Shown here piece after piece: positions 51,781 to 59,330 of a stretch of 64,000 nt of DNA. The position numbers and the translations under genes were made by a program. Position 1 is the stretch's first letter. Every line of letters starts with the position of its first letter. The notes beneath the pieces were generated by a model, which had not been told where the DNA came from, did no database searches, and worked only from the letters and a program-made list of their open reading frames with translations. The DNA lies in the NCBI RefSeq assembly GCF_004153165.1, contig NZ_SEMD01000010.1, positions 1 through 64,000 of the forward strand, given 5' to 3'. Source of the DNA: Sporolactobacillus sp. THM7-4. Its GTDB lineage: Bacteria > Bacillota > Bacilli > Bacillales > Sporolactobacillaceae.

Positions 51781-52719
51781 TTATGCTTTTCTAGCGAGGT
51801 CAATAAGCGTAGAGAAGAAGGCTTCCGCGTCTACGTCATAGACGACGTCGACTGGGCGGCCGTCTTCTGCCGCCTCAATCTTTCCCTGACTCGGCTCCTC
51901 GACATGGACTTTTGTACGAACGGTTTTCGTTTTAACCAGTTCAGGGAAGCCGGCCGATACAGTAGTCAGTACGTCCCATAAATAATAAGTCGAATTCGTT
52001 TCGAAGTGAACGAGTGGCGGGACGGCGGCGTAGCACTGACCGATAAAATCAAGGCCGTCATATTTTCTTAAAGACGCCCAGCGGTTGCGGATCGGGATCG
52101 TCAGCGGCACCTGGTTTGTGCTTTCAAGGGCGACCATCCGGACCGGCAGACTGCTTCGCCACACTCTTGCCACCGCTTCCGGATCCCAGAAGGCGTTCCA
52201 TTCCGCCGAACCGTCGTGCTCCGGCTCGAGAACATTTCCAACCGGGTTCAGTGTGCCGCCCATCCAAATCAGCTGCTCGATTTTATCTTCAATGTCAGGA
52301 GCTGCATCCAATGCACGGGCAACATCGGTAAGCGGACCGGTGCAGAGTAGCGTTGTCTTTTCTGCATTTTCCCTGACTTTTTGGATCAGATGTTCATGAG
52401 CGGGCAGCGGGCTTTCAGGGGTCATCATTTTGCCCGTTTCATTCAATATCGGAAGTGCATCAACAAAAAAAGAACGCATCCGCCATTCCTTTGGAAAAGC
52501 ATTGATCCCCCGGGAATTAGAACGCGCGACCTCAACAGTTTTCGTTCCAAATCGGTCAATGATTTTCCGGCTGGCCTGAACGCCGGGCGTCAGGTAGCCG
52601 TCCGCCGGAATAACCGAGACTCCGCTTAATTGAACACCTTCCATCTGTGTCAGCAGGAAAAGGGAAACCAAATCGTCAATATCTGCGTCATGATTGAAAT
52701 AAATGATTTTCTGGCTCAT
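51781..52719 (-). CDS. Nucleoside hydrolase (IunH family)
   Basis: A 312-residue calcium-dependent N-ribohydrolase releasing base and ribose from nucleosides. The N-terminal metal cluster, usually DxDxxxDD, appears as FNHDADIDDLVSLFLL, with the first Asp replaced by Asn-His. TTLLCTGPLTDVARAL and IEQLIWMGGTLNPVGN are the conserved active-site loops, and WNAFWDPEAV takes the place of the usual E-N-x-x-D-P. GGAGAAAGAAA precedes the ATG. The upstream gene on the same strand encodes a nucleoside-type lipoprotein, so the pair probably scavenges nucleosides. The Asn change makes substrate or metal use less certain. Confidence 0.82.
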   Translation of the reverse strand: MSQKIIYFNHDADIDDLVSLFLLTQMEGVQLSGVSVIPADGYLTPGVQASRKIIDRFGTKTVEVARSNSRGINAFPKEWRMRSFFVDALPILNETGKMMTPESPLPAHEHLIQKVRENAEKTTLLCTGPLTDVARALDAAPDIEDKIEQLIWMGGTLNPVGNVLEPEHDGSAEWNAFWDPEAVARVWRSSLPVRMVALESTNQVPLTIPIRNRWASLRKYDGLDFIGQCYAAVPPLVHFETNSTYYLWDVLTTVSAGFPELVKTKTVRTKVHVEEPSQGKIEAAEDGRPVDVVYDVDAEAFFSTLIDLARKA

Positions 52720-52769
52720 TTTCTTTCTCCTTATTTAAAAATGAATTGGATCATAGCTTTCAAAAGAAA

Positions 52770-52804
52770 CGATGGACAGAAGAAATTCAGTCTCCGGTCC
52801 ATCG
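52770..52804 (-). terminator. Hairpin between lipoprotein and hydrolase genes
   Basis: CGATGGAC with GTCCATCG, followed on the minus strand by TTTCTTTTG. It is a likely attenuating terminator. A second hairpin (TGCATCAG/CTGATGCA) lies at 52834-52856. Confidence 0.55.
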
Positions 52805-52932
52805 TATTTTAGTGATCGTGACTACCCCTTGATTGCATCAGCTGAAAACTGATGCACCGGATCTGGCAATAACCGGCTTTTTAATCTGACGAAGCTTCGA
52901 TTCCGGCCGATTTGTCCGGTTCTGTTTCCTGA

Positions 52933-54018
52933 TTACTTGGAAAGCGAAGAAAGGTAATTGTTGTATTCATTGTCGGTAGTCGGTACGACAATGTCGCCCT
53001 TGATAATCTTATCTTCGTACTTTTTCACCTGAGTAAGAATCGACGGTTTGACGTTTTTAGTTGTCGGCGCAATACCAATACCTTTTTCCGCCAAACCATA
53101 TTCAATAACCTGTCCGCCCGGGAATTTGCCGGCTTTAGATTTCGTCGACATGTCATAGATGGCATGATCCACACGTTTGACCATCGAAGTCAGAGTCACA
53201 TTTTCAGGAAGCCCTTCACTGTACTGGTCTTTGTCAACCCCGATTACCCAGACTTTTTTGCCATTCTTTGTTCGCGTCTTTGCTTCGGTAAACACACCGT
53301 TTCCTGTATTTCCGGCAGCGGCGTAAATGATGTCCGCGCCCTTACTGTAAAGGGTTGAAGCTATGCTCTGACCTTTGTCCGGAGCATTGAAGTCGCCCGC
53401 ATACTGCGAAAAAATCTGGGCTTTTGGATTAACCGATTTAACCCCGGCTTTGAACCCATTTTCGAACTTCTTGATCAGAGCTGAATTGATACCGCCCACA
53501 AAACCGACTTTATTTGTTTTCGTTGTCAGTCCGGCTACGACACCGACGAGGAACGAACCCTGCTGTTCCTTGAATGTCAGGCTGGCTACGTTCTTCAGCG
53601 GCTTGTTGTTCTTGTCGACAGCGACACTGTCAACAAGGGCAAAGTGCTGATCAGGGTGCTGTTGGGCAATTTTCTGAAGATCTGCCTGCATTTGAAAGCC
53701 GATTCCGATGATGACATTGTCCTTCTGCTGAATCAACTGATTTAGATTCGGTGCGTAATCCGTCGGCTGTTTGGACTCCAGATACTTGACATCCGTTCCA
53801 ACCTTCAGATTGTTGTCTTTTGCAAATTTCTTCAGGCCTTCCCAGGAGGACTGGTTGAACGATTTGTCATCGACACCGCCGATACCCGTAACCATTGCAA
53901 CTTTAAAACCACCTTTCCTGGAACTCCCTGAACTGCTGCTGTTGTTACCGCAGCCTGCAAGAACCGTTGCCAGGACTACGATGCAGGCAATAAGGACTGC
54001 CATTCTCTTTTTAAGCAC
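52933..54018 (-). CDS. BMP family (Med/BmpA/PnrA) substrate-binding lipoprotein
   Basis: A 361-residue extracellular lipoprotein. The signal peptide ends in lipobox TVLAGC (Cys23), followed by a Ser/Asn linker and the BMP domain: KVAMVTGIGGVDDKSFNQSSWEGLKKFA is the family signature, with GFVGGINSALIKKFENGFKAG and YAAAGNTGNGVF. Characterised members bind purine nucleosides. GTG 54018 has AGGGGG 7 nt upstream; the open frame to 54054 includes that site. The matching ABC ATPase and permeases are not in the window, so it must use a distant system or act alone. Confidence 0.88.
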   Translation of the reverse strand: MLKKRMAVLIACIVVLATVLAGCGNNSSSSGSSRKGGFKVAMVTGIGGVDDKSFNQSSWEGLKKFAKDNNLKVGTDVKYLESKQPTDYAPNLNQLIQQKDNVIIGIGFQMQADLQKIAQQHPDQHFALVDSVAVDKNNKPLKNVASLTFKEQQGSFLVGVVAGLTTKTNKVGFVGGINSALIKKFENGFKAGVKSVNPKAQIFSQYAGDFNAPDKGQSIASTLYSKGADIIYAAAGNTGNGVFTEAKTRTKNGKKVWVIGVDKDQYSEGLPENVTLTSMVKRVDHAIYDMSTKSKAGKFPGGQVIEYGLAEKGIGIAPTTKNVKPSILTQVKKYEDKIIKGDIVVPTTDNEYNNYLSSLSK

Positions 54019-54182
54019 AAAATAACCCCCTGTACATTTAATATCCATGCTCATGGATTTAACTATAGCTTATCCAATAAAAAAAATAAACAGGAACTTT
54101 GATAAAAAGCGAATATTATATAAAACTTCTGAAATAATGTTCGCTTTTCAACAGAAAAACAAAAAAGAGTCTCTGTGAATGA

Positions 54183-54295
54183 ATACTTTTTCAATGTTGG
54201 GATGAACTTTTTCCGGGATGAAGATAAACTTACTTTTACAGGATCAACTTTTTCAGAATTAGAATTGAACTTCCAAAATTAGAATTGATATTGCG
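54183..54295 (+). repeat. Degenerate approx. 21-nt repeats (dispersed family)
   Basis: Six cores of the form RAACTT or close start at 54183, 54204, 54226, 54245, 54267 and 54287 (mean spacing 20.8 nt), for example GAACTTTTTCCGGGAT and GAATTGAACTTCCAAAAT. It fills most of the gap upstream of the aldo/keto reductase gene. Confidence 0.5.
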
Positions 54296-54511
54296 TGCGC
54301 TTTCACAGCTATCCGGACATTGATAATAGAAACATAAAATCTGACAGACTGTGACGGTTCGGCTTCTTTTTGATTCGGATCAATGCATGTATGCTTTCTA
54401 TTTATTATATTGAACATACCGGAAGAACAAAAATGCGTTAAAAACATATCTCTTGATCGTTCCGGGCATCATGGTTACTATAAGTAAAGAACACGAAAGG
54501 GCTGGTGTATT

Positions 54512-55456
54512 TTGGTGGAAAAAGAAATTATCGGAAGAACCGAAATCAAAGTCAATCCGATCGGACTCGGGACCAATAAAATCGGTGGCTATAACCTGTT
54601 TTCGAATCTGGATGATGAAACAGGAAAAAAGGTCGTTCAGACCGCGATTGATCATGATGTTGAACTGATTGATACGGCGTTTATGTACGGCCTCGGTCAT
54701 TCAGAAGAACTGATCGGCGAAGTGCTGCAGCAGAATGACCGGCATAAAGTGATTCTTGCTTCCAAAGCGGCACATCAGGTGGCCGATGACGGATCAGTGA
54801 CATTGAACAATACGCCGGAATTCTTGACCCGGTCTGTGGATGAAAGCCTGAAACGCCTGAAAACTGACTATCTGGATATCTTTTACATTCACTTTCCGGA
54901 TAAAGAAACGCCAAAAGCCGAAGCGGTCGGCGCACTTCAGAAACTGAGGGAAGCGGGTAAAATCCGCGCTATTGGCGTTTCCAACTTTTCACTGGAACAG
55001 GTGAAGGAATCAAACAGTGACGGTTATGTCGATTTGGTGGAAAACCAGTACAATCTGTTTCAGAGGGGTGCTGAGTCGGAACTGATGACTTATCTGGATG
55101 CACACAACATTTCATTTGTTCCGTATGAGCCTTTCGCTGCGGCACTGCTCACAGGACGCTATTCGGCGGACGATATGCCGACCTTTGAGAAAGACGATCA
55201 TCGTCACGAGATCGACCTGTATGCACCGGACCAGTTGAAGGCGAATATCCAGAAAGTGGACCGGCTCAGGCCGATCGCTGAGGCGAACCATTCGACGATC
55301 GCCCAGCTCGTTCTCGCCTGGTATCTGAAAAATCCGCTGATCGGACCGGTTATTCCGGGTGCGCGGACGCCGGAACAGTTGCTGAGCAATATTCAAGCCT
55401 ACGACGTATCACTCAGCGATGCAGATTACAAGACAATTGATGAGATATTTGCCTGA
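54512..55456 (+). CDS. Aldo/keto reductase
   Basis: A 314-residue NADPH-dependent TIM-barrel reductase of aldehydes and ketones. The catalytic tetrad is visible: Asp and Tyr in LIDTAFMYGLGHSEELIG, Lys in VILASKAAH and His in DIFYIHFPDKETP. The C-terminal NADPH loop PVIPGARTPEQLLSNI is typical of the YhdN/GSP69 group. It starts at TTG (or the next codon, GTG) behind CGAAAGGGCTGG. It is flanked by degenerate repeats upstream and by the large 21-bp array downstream. Confidence 0.88.
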   Translation: MVEKEIIGRTEIKVNPIGLGTNKIGGYNLFSNLDDETGKKVVQTAIDHDVELIDTAFMYGLGHSEELIGEVLQQNDRHKVILASKAAHQVADDGSVTLNNTPEFLTRSVDESLKRLKTDYLDIFYIHFPDKETPKAEAVGALQKLREAGKIRAIGVSNFSLEQVKESNSDGYVDLVENQYNLFQRGAESELMTYLDAHNISFVPYEPFAAALLTGRYSADDMPTFEKDDHRHEIDLYAPDQLKANIQKVDRLRPIAEANHSTIAQLVLAWYLKNPLIGPVIPGARTPEQLLSNIQAYDVSLSDADYKTIDEIFA

Positions 55457-55633
55457 AATAGAGTTATATTGGACAGTTCAATGTTCTAAACCACTAAGAA
55501 ATCATTCGTCGTCTATGGCAGGCATTTCCTCTTTTCCTGAATGATTTGGGTTGGGCTTAATCGACGGTTTCGGGCAAACAGGCGAAAATCGATCGGCGCC
55601 GATATGCCGTCACCGTTACCTCGCTAATTTCAA

Positions 55634-56622
55634 TAGCGGCTCAACTGCCGGACCAAACGGTTAAACTGCCGGACGGATCTTTTAAACTGCCGGACGGACC
55701 GGCTCAACTGCCGGATCTGATGGCTGAACTGCCGGACGAATCGGTTAAACTGCCGGACGGACCGGTTAAACTGCCGGACGAAGCGGCTGAACTGCCGGAC
55801 GAAGCGGTTAAACTGCCGGACGAAGAAGCTCAACTGCCGGACGGACCGGCTCAACTGCCGGACGAAGCGGCTGAACTGCCGGACCAGACGGCTCAACTGC
55901 CGATAGAGCCGGCTCAACTGCCGATAGAATCGGCTAAACTGCCGATAGAGCCGGCTCAACTGCCGGACCAGACGGCTCAACTACCGGACGAAGCGGCTCA
56001 ACTGCCGGACGGACCGGCTCAACTGCCGGACAAACGGGCTTGAACTGCCGATAGAATCGGTTGAACTGCCGATAGAGCCGGTTGAACTGCCGATAGGACG
56101 AGCTCAACTGTCGATAGAGCCGGCTGAACTGCCGGACCAGACGGCTGAACTGCCGGACGAATCGGCTCAACTGCCGATAGAGCCGGCTCAACTGCCGATA
56201 GAATCGGCTCAACTGCCGATAGAGCCGGCTCAACTGCCGATAGAACGGGCTCAACTGCCGATAGGATCGACTCAACTGCCGATAGAAGGAGCTCAACTGC
56301 CGATAGAAGCAGCTCAACTGCCGATAGGAGCGCCTGAACTGCCGATAAAACAGTCTGAACTGCCGATAGAAGGAGCTCAACTGCCGATAGAAGGAGCTCA
56401 ACTGCCGATAGAAGCAGCTCAACTGCCGATAGAAGGAGCTCAACTGCCGATAGAAGCAGCTCAACTGCCGATAGGAGCGCCTGAACTGCCGATAAAACAG
56501 TCTGAACTGCCGATAGAAGGAGCTCAACTGCCGATAGAACGAGCTCAACTGCCGATAGAAGCAGCTCAACTGCCGGACGAAGCGGTTCAACTGCCAGACC
56601 AAGCGGTTCAACTGCCAGATTA
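55634..56622 (+). repeat. Large minisatellite: 47 tandem 21-bp units
   Basis: CTGCC or a one-base variant recurs 47 times from 55645 to 56612. All 46 intervals are 21 bp except one of 22 bp (56023 to 56045). Two unit types alternate in blocks, CTGCCGGACGAAGCGG and CTGCCGATAGAAGGAG, joined by CTCAA, CTGAA or TTAAA. Units at 56276-56380 recur in the same order at 56423-56527, a 7-unit duplication. One frame would encode LPDEAAQ-like heptads but has no start codon and is broken by the 22-bp unit. There are no spacers, so it is not a CRISPR. Confidence 0.95.
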
Positions 56623-56787
56623 AAGGACCTAATGATAATCTTGGGCGATTTTATCTCCGATATTTGTGCTAAAGCAGGATATTTAAATCGTATTCAGAGG
56701 TTATCTTTTTTTAGTATGCGGGATCTTCAGTGTACGGCATTGCTACTGGTTATCCTTTTGTTAAATAAGAGAACATTTAACATTTGT

Positions 56788-56824
56788 GAGGAGTCTGGAC
56801 AAATGTTCGGGCTCTTCTTTTTTA
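56788..56824 (+). terminator. Rho-independent terminator
   Basis: A 13-bp stem with four G-U pairs (56788-56800 with 56805-56817), loop AAAT, then TTTTTT. No clear gene precedes it, so it may end transcripts running out of the repeat array. Confidence 0.8.
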
Positions 56825-56936
56825 GCCTGACCTCAGTATTGTAGTCCTACCGAAATCGTCCCTTTTTTCGCACAAGTTTTCTGGATAGCTGAATTCGCTG
56901 AACCGTTAAAAATCAGTCATTTTTCTAAAAACAGGA

Positions 56937-56965
56937 TTGACATATCATGGGCGGAGTTGTAGTAT
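56937..56965 (+). promoter_or_regulatory. Consensus-like SigA promoter
   Basis: TTGACA (56937-56942), 17-nt spacer, TAGTAT (56960-56965). It should start a transcript at about 56972 that ends at the terminator at 57163. Confidence 0.7.
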
Positions 56966-57006
56966 AGCTCTTAACCAATAAAATTCCTGTTGAGAGGAAG
57001 CTTACC

Positions 57007-57099
57007 ATGAACGTTTTCCAGCGATTGCAAACCCTACTAAATGAACAGCCATTTTGCCTAACTTCATTCATTAGCAGGACGCAGCAACCGCCAGATTAA
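57007..57099 (+). CDS. 30-codon ORF in a small transcription unit
   Basis: A short frame (MNVFQRLQTLLNEQPFCL, then TSFISRTQQPPD) with GAGAGG 9 nt before the ATG, downstream of a strong promoter. The product is soluble and matches no family I know. It may be a real microprotein, a leader peptide, or a chance frame in a small RNA, because the stretch from 57070 to the terminator folds into several stems. Confidence 0.4.
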   Translation: MNVFQRLQTLLNEQPFCLTSFISRTQQPPD

Positions 57100-57162
57100 T
57101 TTTATAAGATTGTTCGTGTCCTGTTCATGTTTTGCGTAGGGTACGACAAACAGCATGACTAT

Positions 57163-57192
57163 CCCATTCGCTACATGAATGGGTTTTTTTTA
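57163..57192 (+). terminator. Rho-independent terminator
   Basis: CCCATTC with GAATGGG, 7-nt loop, then eight T. It closes the unit that starts at 56937. Confidence 0.85.
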
Positions 57193-57498
57193 ACCCTTTT
57201 TTTAAGGATTCTCAATCAATTGAGGAGGTGGTGTCGTCCGGAAATTCGCACAAATGGAAAAATTATTTATGTGCGGCTTTCAAAGTCGCGGATAAAAACC
57301 AACAAGGTCCTGTAATGTTCCAAGATGGCGATCAAGTATTGAAAGATCCGCAGTCTCTGAAGTGATCGATTCAAAGAGGGGATAGCATCTTGTTCCCTGC
57401 CGTTTACGTCACATGTAAATGAAAAAATAGAAAAAAAGAAATTATCGGTTTTCTTACAATGAACATTTTCACAGATTAAACGTAAAGGAGCGCTGCAC

Positions 57499-58923
57499 AT
57501 GAATGCAGAAGGTGTTATTGGTAAACACGGTATACAAAGTATCCCGGAATCAGAATGGGAAGCTGATCGTCATTACACGGATCAGCAAAAACAAGAGCTT
57601 GAGGCACGGATAAATAATCTTCCTGTAACCCGGACGATGTATAAAGTTTTTACGTTGATCACTCTTGGTATGGTACTGGATGGTTTTGATGTTTATCTTG
57701 CGGGCGGGGTATTAGGACAATTAGTACAAACAGGCTGGTCATCGATCACGCTGAACGCCGCCTTTATTTCCACAACATTTATCGGACTCTTTATCGGTTC
57801 AATCATCACCGGATTTATCGGGGATTGGAAAGGGCGTCAATTCGCTTATCAAATCAATCTGCTGATTTTCGGAATGGCTTCACTCGCCAGCTTCTTCGCA
57901 CCGAATATGATTACACTGATTATTCTTCGGGGAATCAGCGGCATCGGCCTCGGGGCTGAAATCGTAACAGGTTTTGCGCTGCTGGGTGAATTTGTGCCGG
58001 CAGGCTCACGTGGAAAATGGGTAGCCACACTTTCTTTCCTCGCCAATTGTACAGCGCCCATAACGACCTTTGTCGCATATCTGATCATTCCGACAGTTGG
58101 TTGGCGCTGGATGTTTGTGATTGTTGGTGTTTTATCCATACTTGTCTGGTACTTCAGACGCAGCCTGCCTGAATCCCCGCGATGGTATTTCTCGCAAGGT
58201 CAGTTCAGTAAGGCTGAAGATGTTGTAAAAATATTTGAAAAAGAAGCTGAAGAAAAATACGGCGATCACTATTCGAAAGTCAATTTAAAAGACAAGAATC
58301 AATACAATCAGATCGTTCATGAACATGCTCCGTTAAGTGATCTGTTTAGTAAAAATGTGCTAAAAAAGTTTATCTTAGCCTGCCTGATTTTAGCCGCGAT
58401 AAATACTGCTACATATACCTTTGTGACGTGGGTGCCGACACTTCTGGTGAAAAAAGGAATTACGATCTCGCATTCACTGGCCTTTACAACTTTAATGATG
58501 ATCGGCGCACCGATAGGAGCATTTATTGGACGTCAAACTGTCGATAAGATCGGTCGCAAATGGATCATTGTCGGTTCGTTTGTTATGACGGCCATACTTG
58601 GATTTGCCTATGCTGTGCAAACCAACCCGATCACGATCATGGCTACCGGATTCTTCATGACTGTTTTTCTGTACATTCTGATGGCTGTTGGTCTGGCTAT
58701 TTATGTTCCTGAATTATTCCTGACTCCGATGAGAATGCGGGGGAACGGCCTCGCCCAGGCTTTCGGCCGTTTATTTACGATTGTTTCTCCCTATGCTGTA
58801 GCCTGGCTGCTAAACAATCAGGGAATTCTATCAATCTTTGTTATCATGGGTATATTACTTGCTGCGGTTGCAGCCCTGACTATTATTTGGGGCCCGGAAA
58901 CGAGGCAGCAGATTCTCAAATAG
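57499..58923 (+). CDS. MFS transporter (aromatic acid/metabolite:H+ symporter-like)
   Basis: A 474-residue, 12-helix carrier. A cytosolic N-terminus of about 45 residues precedes helix 1 (FTLITLGMVLDGFDVYLAGGVLG), whose DGFD matches the AAHS-type motif. The 2-3 loop reads GFIGDWKGRQFAYQ and the 8-9 loop GRQTVDKIGRKW. YVPELFLTPMRMRGNGLAQAFGR is typical of the sugar/metabolite:H+ group. AAAGGAGCGCTGCAC precedes the ATG. It is monocistronic, with terminators on both sides. Substrate unknown; organic acid uptake is most likely by family. Confidence 0.85.
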   Translation: MNAEGVIGKHGIQSIPESEWEADRHYTDQQKQELEARINNLPVTRTMYKVFTLITLGMVLDGFDVYLAGGVLGQLVQTGWSSITLNAAFISTTFIGLFIGSIITGFIGDWKGRQFAYQINLLIFGMASLASFFAPNMITLIILRGISGIGLGAEIVTGFALLGEFVPAGSRGKWVATLSFLANCTAPITTFVAYLIIPTVGWRWMFVIVGVLSILVWYFRRSLPESPRWYFSQGQFSKAEDVVKIFEKEAEEKYGDHYSKVNLKDKNQYNQIVHEHAPLSDLFSKNVLKKFILACLILAAINTATYTFVTWVPTLLVKKGITISHSLAFTTLMMIGAPIGAFIGRQTVDKIGRKWIIVGSFVMTAILGFAYAVQTNPITIMATGFFMTVFLYILMAVGLAIYVPELFLTPMRMRGNGLAQAFGRLFTIVSPYAVAWLLNNQGILSIFVIMGILLAAVAALTIIWGPETRQQILK

Positions 58924-59107
58924 AAAAGATCCCGTCATTGGATCGTGCTGATTTGCTCGAACATTTGCTCGCTTTCCGCGGGTGATCCGTAGGACTCTTT
59001 TATTAGGAATCCTGGCTGGAGGGATCGCCTGGTTTGGGGCCTCTAGCAGGAGTCTCATAACCGCTGCTGTTTTAATAGATGAAAAATCACTTGGACAATA
59101 AAAATGA

Positions 59108-59166
59108 AGGCCCATTTCGACGCTCTTTTCTATTGAATAAGAAGAGCTTTGAAACGGGCTTTTTAG
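59108..59166 (+). terminator. Long hairpin terminator
   Basis: GGCCCATTTC and CGCTCTT pair with AAGAGC and GAAACGGGCT across a 14-nt loop, then TTTTT. It ends the MFS transcript. Confidence 0.75.
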
Positions 59167-59212
59167 ATACCAGTCTTTGTTGATCTTATTTTTTCCCAGT
59201 AAATGAATATAT

Positions 59213-59312
59213 ATATCAACAGTAATCTGCTGGAAATCAGCAGTAAACAAGCGGAATTCAACAGCGACCGGTTGTATATTAACAGGACCGGTTAGAATTC
59301 AACAGTACTTAA
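59213..59312 (-). repeat. Five degenerate 21-nt repeats (dispersed family)
   Basis: On the minus strand CTGTTG or a near variant recurs; forward cores CAACAG, CAGCAG, CAACAG, TAACAG and CAACAG start at 59217, 59238, 59259, 59280 and 59300. Units such as CTGTTGAATTCCGC and CTGTTGAATTCTAACCGG match those at 1.2 kb. The locus lies between convergent genes. Confidence 0.7.
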
Positions 59313-59330
59313 GGAAATTCAGATAATCAT

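Noticed and set aside
55720-56611. Long open frames on both strands of the 21-bp array (107 and 225 codons)
   Set aside because: They exist because the unit length is a multiple of three and lacks stops. No ribosome binding site or start opens them, and the one 22-bp unit breaks the frame.
55634-56622. CRISPR array
   Set aside because: Units are contiguous 21-bp repeats with no spacers and there are no cas genes.
56632-56844. 70-codon frame after the repeat array
   Set aside because: It crosses the terminator hairpin at 56788 and has no ribosome binding site or recognisable product.
57127-57315. 62-codon frame that might be a transposase remnant
   Set aside because: It spans a terminator, and I could not match it to any transposase family.
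58855-59250. 131-codon minus-strand frame after the MFS gene
   Set aside because: It runs through a terminator and the degenerate repeats, overlaps the MFS gene end, and looks non-coding.
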